In this document: one piece after another, positions 1-9,809 of the stretch
How the letters are laid out: each line of letters begins with the position of its first letter
Position numbering within the stretch: position 1 is the first letter of the stretch
Assembly: GCA_016707175.1 (NCBI GenBank)
Contig: JADJIB010000012.1
Coordinates: forward strand, 1-48,340
Source: Candidatus Phosphoribacter hodrii
Lineage (GTDB): Bacteria; Actinomycetota; Actinomycetes; Actinomycetales; Dermatophilaceae
Direction: 5' to 3'
DNA length: 48,340 nt
The notes under the pieces: model-generated
What the model was told of the DNA's origin: nothing
The model's input: the letters and a program-made list of their open reading frames with translations, nothing else
Databases searched by the model: none
Program-made: the position numbers and the translations under genes

Positions 1-295
1 GTGGAGGTGCCGTCTCGCGCGACGACGCTGACCGACCGGGTGGTGGCATGCCGGTACCACGTGACGAGGCGAGTGCATTCGCCGGCGTCCGTTGCCGCGA
101 CACGCTCACCCACGATCGCGTTCAGCAGCGTGGACTTGCCCGCCTTGACGATGCCCGCGATCGCCAACCGCAGCGGCTCTGCGAGACGACGCTCCAGATC
201 ATCAGCTGCGCAGGAGCATCGCCCCGTAGAGCGCGGGCGGTGTCCGAGAGGTCGCGCACGGCGACCTCGACGGCACACTCATCGGACGACGACAT
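1..295 (-). CDS. Dynamin-like GTPase 2, IniC-like (N-terminal part, runs off the window, frameshifted)
   Basis: This is the N-terminus of a second dynamin-family GTPase that continues beyond base 1. It starts at the ATG at 295 (MSSSDECAVEV) and breaks near 205 by one base. After the break the frame reads a clear P-loop, AIAGIVKAGKSTLLNAIVG (about 165-110), and a switch-like segment, DAGECTRLVTWYRHATTRSV. The start overlaps the end of the upstream dynamin gene, as in paired bacterial dynamins such as IniA/IniC, which bind GTP and remodel the inner membrane. The paired-gene function is inferred from arrangement and the P-loop; only about 95 residues are visible. Confidence 0.72.
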
Positions 296-2165
296 CGGCG
301 GTCGCCGGCGGAGGGCGGGAAGCTCGGCCTTGACTCGTTCGAGCTGCTGGATGTGGCCGCGTAACCACGCAATGCGCTTCTTGTCGTCCTCCTGCCGCGC
401 ACGGCCCCTGTTTGGCCGCGAGCGTGGCCTCCGCGAGGGAGCGGTGCATCTCGTCCGCGATGGCCCCGAAATGGTCACGTCCGGTCCGCTGGACGACCCT
501 GAGACGATCGCGCAGCACCTTGGCGACCTGGAAGGTCACCTCGTCGACGTGCCGGCGCACGATGTTCTTGGCCTCGAAGCGCCGACGGTTGAGTCGGTTG
601 GCGGCGTCCTCGCGGTAGGCCCGCCGACCGACGAGCACGCCGGCGAGGAGCGACAGGGGATTGATCAGGGACAGGCCGATCAGACCGGTGGCCAGGCCCG
701 CCATCAGCACGCCGCCGTACGAGCCGCGGACGCCGATGTAGATCTTCTCTCCGGCGGAGAGGTGCCCCGGCTCAAACCCGGGAAGCCGCTGCACCTGGTC
801 GAGGACACCGTCGGTGTTCCCGACGGCGATCAGCGGAATCTCGACCTCCTCGGCGAGGAACAGTTCGGCGACCTCCTCGACGAGCCAGTGGGACCGTTCC
901 TCGGTCCAGATGAACGTCTCCGGAGACCGCGCTGGCGATCCGCTCGTCCAGCCACTGAGAGATCTGGTCCCAGATGGGTCCCGGGTCTCCCTCGTCGATG
1001 GCCTGCTCCGCTTCCCGCTGCACTCTTCGAAGACGATCCCGCAGGTCGTGCTCCATATCGGCGATGAGGTCGGTGATGCCGTCGCCGAGGCGGACGTTCC
1101 ACTTCGACGAGCGGCTCTTGAACTCCTCCGACCGCGCCTTGGCGCGATCCAGCTCCGCGAGCAGGCGGGCACTGTCCTCCGGGTTGAGGAGGGCGCTCAG
1201 CTCACTTCGTGCGGCGAGCTCCATCTGGGCGACGACGAAGCCGAGATCGTGGACGGCACTTCGCACCGCTATCAGCTCGGCCCTCCCGACGATCTCCCTG
1301 CGCAGGTGCGCCACCAGGGCCGGGAACCCGGACTCGTCGTTGAGCTCGCGATCCTGCTCCTGCGCGGCCCGCAGACGCAGGTTGCTGGACACGGCGAAGA
1401 GCGGCACCTCGCCGATCTCACGGAGGTGGCGGCGGTCGATGTCCTGCACGTCTTGCCACTGCGAGTAGAGGTCGGTCTTGGCGAGGACGGTGGCCACGTT
1501 GGGCGAGACGCGCATGGCATGGCGCAGCAGCTGCACCTCCGGCTCGGTGAACTCCTGCGAGGCATCCGAGACCATGATCACTGCGCTCGCGGTCGACAGG
1601 CCCGACAGCGTCGTCAACGCGCTCTGGGACTCCGTTCCCCGACACCGGGGTGTCCACCAGCTGGAGTCCGCCCTGCAGAATCGCGCGCCAGCAGCTGCCT
1701 CCCCGCCAGAAGGTGGCGCGAGTTGCCCGGGTTGCCCGACTCGGAGACGTACTGGGCCAGCTCATCGATGGGAATCTCGTGTCGCTCGATCTCGTCTCCC
1801 GAGCGAGCGACGATGGACGCGGCCGGACGAGGGCCGAAGCCGACGATGGTCGGCACGCTCGTGGCGATGTCGTCGTCGATCGGGCAGACCGGCGCGTTGA
1901 CCAACGCGTTGATGAGCTTGCTCTTGCCCTGCTTGAACTCCCCCACGACGACCACCCGGGTGTTCGGACTGCGCAGCCGCTCGACGGCGGTCCCGAGGCG
2001 TTGGACGAGGTCGTCGCGCTTGGTGTCCTGTGCCATCGCGGCCAGGTCGTCGGCCAGTCTCAGCAGATCCTCGGCCGGGCCAGCGGCGCCGGACCCGTCG
2101 AGCTCACGCCGCTGCCGACGGGTGAGGGCACTGTCGCTGCGTGTGCCTTCGGCCGTCTTGCCCAT
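279..2165 (-). pseudogene. Dynamin-like GTPase 1, IniA-like, multiply frameshifted
   Basis: A membrane-remodelling GTPase of the bacterial dynamin family. In order it shows a P-loop GEFKQGKS at residues 75-82 from the ATG at 2165, a G3 segment LVDTP (near 1660), a G4-like AKTD (near 1480), a long helical stalk, and a hydrophobic hairpin (GVLMAGLATGLIGLSLINP, near 700-650) that fits a membrane paddle, then a charged C-terminal helix. The frame changes near 1760, 1617, 930 and 410, so no intact ORF exists in this sequence. Order and domains are otherwise complete, which favours basecalling errors over decay. GGGGAG six bases upstream supports the start at 2165; 2207 is an alternative. Confidence 0.75.
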
Positions 2166-2214
2166 CATGTACTCCCCATCGGTCGTCGTCCCCTGCGAGT
2201 TAAACACCTAGTGT

Positions 2215-2237
2215 CCGATCGCCGCGAGGGCGATCGG
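2215..2237 (-). terminator. Hairpin between repeat protein and dynamin genes
   Basis: CCGATCGCC (2215-2223) and GGCGATCGG (2229-2237) form a perfect 9-bp stem with a 5-nt loop. It lies between the stop of the repeat protein (2262) and the dynamin start (2165). There is no T-run, so it could be an attenuating or RNA-processing hairpin that lowers expression of the GTPases relative to the first gene. Confidence 0.5.
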
Positions 2238-2261
2238 GCACCGGATGTCAGCGCGTGATGA

Positions 2262-3394
2262 TCAGAAGTCGAACTCCGTCTCGGCCTCTCCGCCGGTGGT
2301 GCCGGCGCCCGGGCTGAAGATGTTGCCGCTGTTCTCCCACTCGAGCGAGTTGTCGAACGCCGCATCCACCTCACTGGTGAACGAGTCGTCGACCTCCACC
2401 TCCACCTCGGTGTTCGTGGACTGGTCGTTGAAGGAGTCCTCGATCTCGAGGTCCCACTCCATGTCCATCTCGGTGGAGTAGTCGTTGAAGGAGTCGTTGA
2501 TCCTCGTCGAGATGTCGGTGTTGCCGATGTTGATGTCCCCGACCTCGAGGTCGAGCTCCGAGTTGTCGATGTTCACGTCGCGTCCGGCGGCGTTGGAGCC
2601 GTCACCGAAGCTGACCGTCGCGTTCTGGCCGAACACCTGGCCGACGTTGCCACCGCCGGGGCCACCTTCGGTGCTGATGGCCTGGTTCACCGACTGGTCC
2701 AGCTGCATGACGCGGTTGTCGAGGTCGACCTCCATGTCAGCACCAGAGGCGCCGTGCTTGCCCCAGCCGCCGCCTGCGGCCATGGCACCGCCACCGAGAC
2801 CGAAGTTGAAGTCGCCTCCGAAGCCGGCCTGGTACTGACGGATGCCGACCGTGGTGGAGTGGTCGTTCAGCGTCTGGGTGTTGAACGAGCTCGTGGTGGT
2901 GAAGGAGTCCTGGTTGCGCACCGAGTTGTCGGTGTTGTCGTTCAACGAGTCCTCCAGCTCGACCTCGATGTCCGTGTTGATCGAGTTGTCCGAGTTGTCC
3001 GTATTGAACGAGTCCTCGTTCTCGGTCGAGTTGTCCGAGTTGTCGTTGAAGGAGTCCTCGGCCTCGTTCTCGACGGAGTTGTCGGTGTTGAACGACTCCT
3101 CGATCTCGACGTCGGTGTTGAAGGAGTCGTCGGCCTCGTTCTCGACCGAGTTGTCGACGGAGTTGTCGACGGAGTTGTCGGAGTTGTCGACGGTGTTGGC
3201 GGGGTTGTCGTTGAAGGAGTCCTCGCCCTCGACGTCGAGCTCGACATCGGTCTCGGTGGTGGTCGAGTTGTCGGTGTTGAAGGAGTCCTCGACCTCGGCT
3301 CGACATCGGTCTCGGTGTTGACCGAGTTGTCGGTGTTCAAGGTGTCATCGACGATGACCTGGGTGCCGAGGCTGTTGTCGTTGCCGTTCGCCAT
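2262..3394 (-). CDS. Asp/Asn/Ser-rich repeat protein, IniB-like position (one frameshift)
   Basis: A low-complexity acidic protein of about 377 residues. It starts MANGNDNSLGTQVIVDDTLN at 3394, and the frame shifts by one base near 3300. Residues from about 30 to 180 are degenerate repeats on the theme (E/D)DSFN(T/D)DNS with variants such as SVDNSVDNSVENEADDSFN. A Gly/Ala-rich segment follows (GGDFNFGLGGGAMAAGGG), then a second block of alternating acidic and polar residues ending in EAETEFDF. There is no signal peptide or membrane segment. As the first gene before two dynamin-like GTPases it occupies the place of iniB in mycobacterial iniBAC, but the resemblance is one of position and composition; I see no clear IniB domain. 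The alternating pattern (for example DVNIDNSELDLEVGDINIGN) could fold as a beta-solenoid or stay disordered. Confidence 0.7.
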
Positions 3395-3504
3395 AAGGGT
3401 CTTCCTCTCTCGTTGGGAGGCCCTTTCGGACTTCCGATCGTCGCCCGGGTGGCGCGTTGAGATCAGTCTGTCCGCGCTCTGACCGAGCTCGCGTCGGGGA
3501 GCGT

Positions 3505-3564
3505 CCCTGACAATCCCGGCGACCGGATAGGGATTCGGGCGGGGATCGACGGGGATTGTCAGGG
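3505..3564. promoter_or_regulatory. 13-bp inverted repeat upstream of the repeat-protein/dynamin operon
   Basis: CCCTGACAATCCC (3505-3517) is matched perfectly by GGGATTGTCAGGG (3552-3564), 34 bp apart. It lies about 110 bp upstream of the repeat-protein start at 3394 and 30 bp after the GNAT stop. It could be a paired operator for the operon or, with a large loop, the terminator of the GNAT gene. Confidence 0.45.
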
Positions 3565-3593
3565 GTCGATCCTCGCCGGCGCCCCTCATGCCG

Positions 3594-4181
3594 TCAGGGC
3601 CGGCTGGGATCCGAGGGCGGCTCCAGGCTGGCGGCGACCCTGATCTCGCGCACCGTGACGTCCTCGGCGACGCCGCGGTCGCGGTAGGCGCCGTCCGGGT
3701 GGAGGTTGGCCTGGTCGAAGAACGCCCGGGTCGCCTCGGCGTCGGCGGGCAGCCACGCGGTGAGGTCGGTCGCCCCGGCCTCGCGCAGGATGTCGGCAGC
3801 GGCGTTGAGCAGCCGGGAGCCGTGGCCGCTGCGCCGCCCCTTCGGGTGCACGCCGATCTCCATCAGGGAACCCGTCGTCGCCTCTCCGTCGCGGTCCTGG
3901 GAGGGGCCGACCGCCGCATACCCGACGACCTGCTCGCGGGCGCACGCGACGAGCAGCGTCCACACGCCCGGCGGGGGGCTGGCGAGAGAGCGGCGCCAGA
4001 CGCTCGCGAAGCCGGCCGAGGTGAACTGGGCGGCGATGTGCTCAGGGACGCGGGGGGCGTAGGTCTCGGCCCAGACCGCCTCCTGGACCAGCCCGACGGC
4101 CGCCGCGTCGTTCGGGCCGGCGCGGCGGACGCTGGCGTCGGCGAGCGGGCCGGGTGCATGGTCGTGGGCGTGCTCCGTCAT
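3594..4181 (-). CDS. GNAT family N-acetyltransferase
   Basis: A 195-residue GNAT enzyme that would transfer an acyl group from acyl-CoA to an amine; the substrate is unknown. The acetyl-CoA binding motif A is IGVHPKGRRSGHGSRLLNAA (about residues 111-130), which fits V/I-x-P-x-x-R-x-x-G-x-G. It is followed by the usual ATDLTAWLPADAEATRAFFDQANL segment of motif B, in which the Phe/Asn helix is typical. It starts at the ATG at 4181 (MTEHAHDHAPG). It lies upstream of, and on the same strand as, the repeat-protein operon, with about 200 bp between them, so it is probably a separate transcription unit. Confidence 0.85.
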   Translation of the reverse strand: MTEHAHDHAPGPLADASVRRAGPNDAAAVGLVQEAVWAETYAPRVPEHIAAQFTSAGFASVWRRSLASPPPGVWTLLVACAREQVVGYAAVGPSQDRDGEATTGSLMEIGVHPKGRRSGHGSRLLNAAADILREAGATDLTAWLPADAEATRAFFDQANLHPDGAYRDRGVAEDVTVREIRVAASLEPPSDPSRP

Positions 4182-4250
4182 GCGTCGATCCTCACACGGT
4201 GGCCGGGTCGGGACACATCCGTCGTGGCGTGTGGACGGCTGGTGCCCGGC

Positions 4251-4845
4251 TCAGCGGTGCAGCGTGATCCGGTCGGCGGCGGTGTCGGGGGCGTCGGCGA
4301 GGTGGAGCTCGACGTGGAGGGTCTGTGAAGTGGCGGTCAGCCGCAGCGCTCCAGCGCCCTCGATGCAGACCCGGCTCTGCGGGACGAGCTCGGCCGGGCA
4401 CTCGCGGACGGTGCCGAGGGCCCCGGTCGGGGCGGTCACGTGGTGCAGGCCGTCGACGAGGACGTCCTCATGGATGTGCTGGTGACCGTTCAGGACCAGG
4501 TCGGCGCCCCAGTCCTGAAGCTCCCAGCCGGCCTGCCTCCTGCATGGGGGCGTGCGAGCCGTGGTGGCCGGACGAGTGGGCGGGGCGGTGGAAGACGACG
4601 AGGCGCCACGTGTCGGGCGCGGTGGCGGCGGCCTCGGTGAGCGTGTCCTCGAGCCACCGTTGCTGGGTGACCTGGTGTTGCGGTGGGGCCTCGCTGTCGA
4701 GCACGAAGACGGTGATGTCCCCGATCGTCTGGTCGTACCACCGGCCTTGGGGGTCGTCGTCGGTCGGCACGTGGGGGAAGGCGGCGGAGTACGCAGCCAG
4801 GCCGGCCCCGGGGTCGGTGTAGTCGTGGTTGCCGAGGCGTCCGCG
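4251..4845 (-). pseudogene. Metallophosphoesterase, C-terminal remnant
   Basis: Only the C-terminal two thirds of a calcineurin-like phosphoesterase remain. Visible motifs are GNHDY (near 4815), VVFHRPAHSSGHHG (near 4575), and, after a frameshift near 4535, LNGHQHIHED (near 4480). These are the metal-binding GNHD, H and GHxH blocks of the family. The N-terminal D-x-H block is missing because the frame runs into the IS256 transposase at about 4840. The substrate cannot be told. The loss of the N-terminus, together with the missing left end of the IS256 element, suggests an insertion-associated deletion. Confidence 0.75.
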
Positions 4846-5871
4846 GCGGAGAAGGCTGCGATCGCGCAGCTGGTGAAGGCGGCTCGGGGTCGGGGTGAGG
4901 ACATCACCGGCCCGGAGGGCCTGTTGAAGTCGATCACCGCGACCGTGCTCGAGGCTGCGCTGGAGGAGGAGATCACCGACCATCTCGGGCACGCCAAGCA
5001 CCAGGCGCCCGAGGGTGGCGCGGTGAACATCCGCAACGGGACCCGGCCCAAGACGGTCCTGACCGACGCGGCCGGGGAGGTGATGATCGAGGTCCCGCGC
5101 GACCGGGCGGGCACGTTCGAGCCGGTCATCGTCAAGAAGCGGCAGCGGCGGCTCAACGACGTCGACGCGGTCGCGATCTCGTTGTTCGCGAAGGGGTTGA
5201 CCACCGGGGAGATCAGCGCGCACTTCGCTGAGGTGTACGGCGCGTCGATCAGCAAGGACACGGTCTCGCGGATCACCGACAAGGTCGTGGAGGAGATGCA
5301 GGCGTGGTCCTCACGGCCGTTGCACGCGGTGTACGCGGCGATCTTCATCGACGCGATCTACGTCAAGGTCCGTGACGGGCAGGTCGGCAACCAGCCGTAC
5401 TACGCCGCGATCGGGGTCGACCTGAACGGGCGACGCGACGTGCTCGGGCTGTGGGCCGGAAAAGGCGGTGGCGAGAGCGCGAAGTTCTGGATGAACGTGC
5501 TGACCGATCTGAAGAACCGTGGCGTGGCCGACGTGTTCTTCGTCGTGTGTGACGGCCTCAAAGGCCTGCCCGACAGCGTGGCCGCGGTCTTCCCCCAGGC
5601 CATCGTGCAGGCGTGCGTGATCCACCTGATCCGGGCCACGCTGCGGTACGCCTCGCGCAAGTACTGGGACCACCTCGCCAAGGACCTGCGGGCGATCTAC
5701 ACCGCACCCACCGTGGAGGCGGCGTGGGCGGCGTTCGAAGAGCTCGAGGAGAAATGGGGCAAGCCGTACCCGGCGATCCCCAAGCTGTGGCGCGCGGCGT
5801 GGGAGGAGTTCACCCCGTTCCTGGCCTACGACGTCGAGATCCGCCGGGTCCTGTTCTCCACGAACGCGATC
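4846..5871 (+). pseudogene. IS256-family (Mutator) transposase, interrupted
   Basis: The reading frame shows a DDE transposase of the IS256/Mutator family: a conserved N-terminal part with NGTRPKTVLTDAAGEV, then KGLTTGEISAHFAEVYGASI, the first catalytic Asp in IFIDAIYVKV (near 5350), the second in VVCDGLKGLP (near 5555), and LFSTNAI at 5850-5871. The third catalytic residue, the Glu of TNAIESLN, is cut off by the Tn554-like element; the missing GAG TCG CTG AA reappears at 9814. The start codon and left terminal repeat are also missing, the gene being fused to a phosphoesterase remnant. It is inactive as it stands. Confidence 0.88.
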
Positions 5872-5885
5872 GTTATCTTGAGCCA
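5872..5885 (+). repeat. Left terminal inverted repeat of the Tn554-like element
   Basis: GTTATCTTGAGCCA; the exact complement occurs at 9796-9809. It immediately follows the host codons for TNAI of the IS256 transposase. Confidence 0.88.
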
Positions 5886-5974
5886 GCTTCAGGGTGTCGT
5901 TGATGTAGCCGATGGCCTGGATCGGTCCCCCATCGTGCGTGCTGGACGTGCTTATCTGCAGCCGTCCAGCAGGC

Positions 5975-7090
5975 ATGGTCGTGGGAGGTTCGGTGTTCGT
6001 TGCTCGAGTGGTGGTGTCCGGCTCGCGGCGTGAGTCGTGGACGGTGGTCGGTGAGGACGGGCAGCTCGTGGAGCCGGCCGAGCGGTTCCTGTCGTTCTTG
6101 ACCGATGCGGGACGGTCGCCGAACACGGTCAAGGCGTACGCCCATGACCTGAGGGACTGGTTCGCCTTCCTCGCCGGTCGTGCGCTGGACTGGGCCGCGG
6201 TGTCGGTCGAGGACGTCGCGGCGTTCGTGGCGTGGCTGCGGCTGCCACCTTCAGCGCGTGGCGCAGGGGTGGCGGTGCTGCCGCTGGGCGAGCATTGTTC
6301 GGCTGCGACGATCAACCGCAAGCTCGCGGCGGTCGGGTCGATGTACCAGCACGCGAGCCGGTCCGGGCTTGCGGTGCACGCCGCGTTGAGCGTGTGGCGC
6401 CCTGCGGGCCGGCGGGGCGGGGCTCGCGGGTTCCTGCACCACGTGAGCAAGTCCAGGCCGGTCGCCGCGCCGGTGGTGCGGGTCCGGGCTGGACGGCGCA
6501 CACCGCGCACCCTCGACCGGCAGGAGGTCGAGGCGCTGATCGGGGCGTGCCAGCGGCGCCGGGACCGGCTGCTGCTCGAGGTGCTCGCGAGCACTGGGAT
6601 GCGAGTCGGTGAGGCGCTCGGGCTGCGGCATGAGGACTGGGACGCGGCCGAGCGGCAGGTGCGGGTGATCGCCCGTGACAACGACAACCGGGCCCGCTCC
6701 AAATCGTTGGTCCCGCGGACGATCCCGGTCCCGGCCTCGCTGGTCCGGTGCTACGCCGACTACCTGATCGAGGAGTACGGCGAGCTCGACAGTGACTACG
6801 TCTTCGTCAATCTGTGGGGTGGGCGCGTCGGTTCACCGCTGAAGTACGCGGCGGTGTACGACTTGGTCCGGCGGCTGCGTGCCCGGACCGGGATCGACTT
6901 CGACCCGCACTGGCTGCGGCACACGTACGCGACCGGGCTGTTGCGCTCCGATGTGCCGGTCGAGGTCGTCTCCTCACTGCTGGGGCACGCGTCGGTGGCC
7001 ACGACCTCGAGCACGTACGCGCACCTGACCGTGGCCGACACCCGGGCCGCGCTCACCCGTGCCGGTGTGCTGACCGAGGACGTGTCGTGA
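5975..7090 (+). CDS. tnpA: Tyrosine recombinase TnpA (Tn554 type)
   Basis: A site-specific tyrosine recombinase of about 371 residues. It has an N-terminal SAM-like core-binding domain (FLSFLTDAGRSPNTVKAYAHDL) and a C-terminal catalytic domain with the Arg of TGMRVGEALGLR, HWLRHTYATGLL (H-x-x-R) and the nucleophile Tyr of ATTSSTYAHL near the end. The start is uncertain: ATG at 5975, GTG at 5993 preceded by GGGAGG, or the upstream ATG at 5912. The stop overlaps the GTG of the next gene (GTGA), so the two recombinases are translationally coupled. Together they would cut and join the element ends without target duplication. Confidence 0.87.
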   Translation: MVVGGSVFVARVVVSGSRRESWTVVGEDGQLVEPAERFLSFLTDAGRSPNTVKAYAHDLRDWFAFLAGRALDWAAVSVEDVAAFVAWLRLPPSARGAGVAVLPLGEHCSAATINRKLAAVGSMYQHASRSGLAVHAALSVWRPAGRRGGARGFLHHVSKSRPVAAPVVRVRAGRRTPRTLDRQEVEALIGACQRRRDRLLLEVLASTGMRVGEALGLRHEDWDAAERQVRVIARDNDNRARSKSLVPRTIPVPASLVRCYADYLIEEYGELDSDYVFVNLWGGRVGSPLKYAAVYDLVRRLRARTGIDFDPHWLRHTYATGLLRSDVPVEVVSSLLGHASVATTSSTYAHLTVADTRAALTRAGVLTEDVS

Positions 7091-9318
7091 CCTCGGCTAT
7101 CGTGCTGCCGCTACGCACCGGCCGCGGCAGCGAGGCAGCGTGGACGGCTCGGGTCCGCACGGCGCTGCGGCCGGAGTTCGCGGCCGACCGGATCGTGGTC
7201 GGCGTGAACGACCCGGCCTACTCCGCGGGGCCATGCCTGGTCGAAGGCTGTCAGCGGCTGGCCCGCGGGCACGGGATGTGCGCCGGGCACCACCACCGGT
7301 GGGCCAAGGCGGGCCGGCCCGATGTGGACGAGTTCGTTGCGAGCACCGATCCGGGCTGGGCACGTCAGCGCCCGAACCGGGCCTGCCGGGTCGAGGCGTG
7401 CGGGTACGGGGTAGCACGAAAAGGTCTGTGCCAGTTACATGCTCAAGGGTGGGAACGTTCCGGGCGCCCCGACTTCGAGCAGTGGCTCGCCGCGGGGCCA
7501 CCGCCGATCAAGGCGCCGGTCGCCGAGGCGTGCCACGTCCCGGGATGCTTGTTGTGGCCGCAAGCGGCCGGGCCGTTATGTCACGCCCACCACAGCACGT
7601 GGCGCGCGAACGGGCGCCCGGACCCGGTGGTGTTCGCTCGTGAGTTCGCCGCGCTCCGGGTTCCCTCGGACCAGGTGATCGTCCTGGCCCGGCTGCCTGA
7701 GCCGCTGCGCTGGGAGCTGGCCTACGTCATCCAGTGTCGGCACGACGAGCGTGCCAGCCGGACACCTCCGGAGGTCGTAGGGCGCCTCGTGTCGTTCCTG
7801 CTCGAGGCCGACGTTCCCAGCCTGCGCGACGGGGACGAGCGGTCCTGGCGTAAGGCGTTCACCGCGTCCGGGCGACGCGACAGCAACGGCCGTGGCCTGC
7901 TCGTGTACGCCCATCAACGGGTCGCCGACCTCGCCGCCGGCAGCGGCTGGGTGGCCGAGTACCCGCGCGAGGTATGGCAGCTGCGCCGGCTCGGCTATCC
8001 CGGCAACCTCACCCTCGACTTCACCCGGATCGCCCAGCCGTGGCTGCGTGAGGCGACCAAACGGTGGACCCGGCAACGGCTGGCCACCGGTGTCGGGCTC
8101 GAGGCCGTCCGCCGCGGCCTGACCGCGGTGACCCGGCTCGCCGGCTACCTGCAGCAGGCACGGATCGACGCTCCGCAGGCGCTCACCCGGGTCGTGCTCG
8201 AGGGCTACTTGGCCGACCTTTCCACCGGCGTCCCAACCGCCCACCGACGCCAGGTCCACATCGGGCAGCTGCGCGGCTTCCTCGAGGCCGTCCGGCAGCG
8301 GGGCTGGGCGCCGCTGCACCCGACCGCGGCCCTGTTCACCGACGACAACCCGCCCCGCCCGCAGCGCGGGCCGCGCGCGGTGGCCGAGCATGTGATGGCC
8401 CAGCTCGAGGCGCCGACCGCGATCGCGGCCTGGTCCGACCCTGCCGGGGCGGTGATCACCCTGATCCTGATCCGCTGCGGGCTGCGCGTCGGCGACGCGA
8501 CCAGGCTGTCCTACGACTGCCTGGTCACCGACCCCAAAGGCGCGCCCTACCTGCGCTACGTCAACCACAAGATGAACCGTGAGGCCCTCGTCCCCCTCGA
8601 CGAGGAACTGCACACCCTGATTCGTGCCCAACAGGCACGCCTCACCGCCGAGGCCACCGCGCCGCCGGTGCTGTTCCCGCGGCCGACGAAGAACCCCGAC
8701 CGGGCCATCCCGCTGAGCACCTCCACCTACCGGGCCGCGTTGTATCGGTGGCTCGAATCCCTCGACGTACGAGACGAACACGCCCATCGCGTGCACTTGA
8801 CCCCGCACCAGTGGAGGCACACCCTGGGCACTCGACTGATCAACCGGGACGTGCCCCAAGAGGTCGTGCGCCGCATCCTGGACCACGACTCGTCACAGAT
8901 GACGGCCCACTACGCCAGGCTGCACGACGACACCGTCCGCCGGCACTGGGACGCCGCCCGCAAGGTCGACATCACCGGCGCCGCCATCCCCAGCGAACCG
9001 GGCAGCCCGCTGGCCGACGCCGCCTGGACCGGTCACCGCCTCGCCGCCGCGACCCAGGCACTGCCCAACGGGCACTGCGCCCTGCCGATCCACAAGGCAT
9101 GTCCCCACGCCAACGCGTGCCTGACCTGCCCGATGTTCCTGACCACCGCGACCCACCTGCCCGCTCACCGCGAGCACCGCGCCCAGGTCATCGAACTGAT
9201 CACCCGCGCCGAGGCCCAAGGCCGGACCCGAGTGGCCCAGATGAACCAGGACGTGCTGAGCAACCTCGAGTCGATCATCACCGCGCTCGAACACCCCGAG
9301 GAGAACGATGAGAGCTGA
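7087..9318 (+). CDS. tnpB: Large tyrosine recombinase TnpB (Tn554 type) with Cys/His knuckles
   Basis: A 743-residue recombinase starting at the overlapping GTG at 7087. The N-terminal third has three similar Cys/His clusters: CLVEGCQRLARGHGMCAGHH, CRVEACGYGVARKGLCQLH and CHVPGCLLWPQAAGPLCHAHH. They look like small zinc-binding knuckles that could read the element ends. The C-terminal half is the catalytic domain, with the Arg of RCGLRVGDATRL, HQWRHTLGTRL (H-x-x-R) and Tyr in MTAHYARLHDD. A further Cys cluster, HKACPHANACLTCPMF, follows the catalytic Tyr, as is common in TnpB proteins of this type. It acts with TnpA on the element ends. Confidence 0.88.
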   Translation: MTSAIVLPLRTGRGSEAAWTARVRTALRPEFAADRIVVGVNDPAYSAGPCLVEGCQRLARGHGMCAGHHHRWAKAGRPDVDEFVASTDPGWARQRPNRACRVEACGYGVARKGLCQLHAQGWERSGRPDFEQWLAAGPPPIKAPVAEACHVPGCLLWPQAAGPLCHAHHSTWRANGRPDPVVFAREFAALRVPSDQVIVLARLPEPLRWELAYVIQCRHDERASRTPPEVVGRLVSFLLEADVPSLRDGDERSWRKAFTASGRRDSNGRGLLVYAHQRVADLAAGSGWVAEYPREVWQLRRLGYPGNLTLDFTRIAQPWLREATKRWTRQRLATGVGLEAVRRGLTAVTRLAGYLQQARIDAPQALTRVVLEGYLADLSTGVPTAHRRQVHIGQLRGFLEAVRQRGWAPLHPTAALFTDDNPPRPQRGPRAVAEHVMAQLEAPTAIAAWSDPAGAVITLILIRCGLRVGDATRLSYDCLVTDPKGAPYLRYVNHKMNREALVPLDEELHTLIRAQQARLTAEATAPPVLFPRPTKNPDRAIPLSTSTYRAALYRWLESLDVRDEHAHRVHLTPHQWRHTLGTRLINRDVPQEVVRRILDHDSSQMTAHYARLHDDTVRRHWDAARKVDITGAAIPSEPGSPLADAAWTGHRLAAATQALPNGHCALPIHKACPHANACLTCPMFLTTATHLPAHREHRAQVIELITRAEAQGRTRVAQMNQDVLSNLESIITALEHPEENDES

Positions 9319-9709
9319 CAACAGCCGCCACCTCGCCAAGGCCGCCCGCTCCCGCGCGGAGCAGACCCGTCGCCGTGCCGTCAGCACCCTGCGGCACCTG
9401 GCCACCACCGAGCAGACCATCACGGTCAGCGTGCTCGCGCAGCGCGCCGGGGTATCCCGATCCTGGCTGTACACCCAGGCCGACCTGCTCGCCCAGATCC
9501 GCGCGGAACGCCCACGGCGGACGACAGTCCCTGCCGTGCCCGCCCGGCAGGCCGCCAGCGACAGCTCCCTCAGGCAACGCCTGCAACTCGCACACCAAAG
9601 GATCGGCGAACTGGAGGCCGACAACCAGCAACTGCGGCACGCCCTCGCCCAAGCCCTCGGCGACCAGCGCGCGCGACACGCCCGAGACCCACTCGAAAAC
9701 CGCCCCTGA
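9308..9709 (+). CDS. tnpC: TnpC-like small protein (DUF6262)
   Basis: A 133-residue basic helical protein overlapping tnpB by 11 bp. It contains a TetR/HTH-like segment (VSVLAQRAGVSRSWLYTQ) followed by a C-terminal coiled coil (LRQRLQLAHQRIGELEADNQ). In Tn554 the third gene, tnpC, influences transposition frequency and insertion orientation. Its place after two tyrosine recombinases and its size fit this family. The stop is 87 bp before the right inverted repeat. Confidence 0.8.
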   Translation: MRADNSRHLAKAARSRAEQTRRRAVSTLRHLATTEQTITVSVLAQRAGVSRSWLYTQADLLAQIRAERPRRTTVPAVPARQAASDSSLRQRLQLAHQRIGELEADNQQLRHALAQALGDQRARHARDPLENRP

Positions 9710-9795
9710 CGACGAGCCCGGACACGCCCCCGAACACCCTCGTCCCGGACACGTCCAGCACGAAAAACCGCAGGTCAAGGCACCAGCCCGGCCAG

Positions 9796-9809
9796 TGGCT
9801 CAAGATAAC
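9796..9809 (-). repeat. Right terminal inverted repeat of the Tn554-like element
   Basis: TGGCTCAAGATAAC, the exact reverse complement of 5872-5885. Host sequence with the interrupted transposase frame follows from 9813. Confidence 0.88.
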
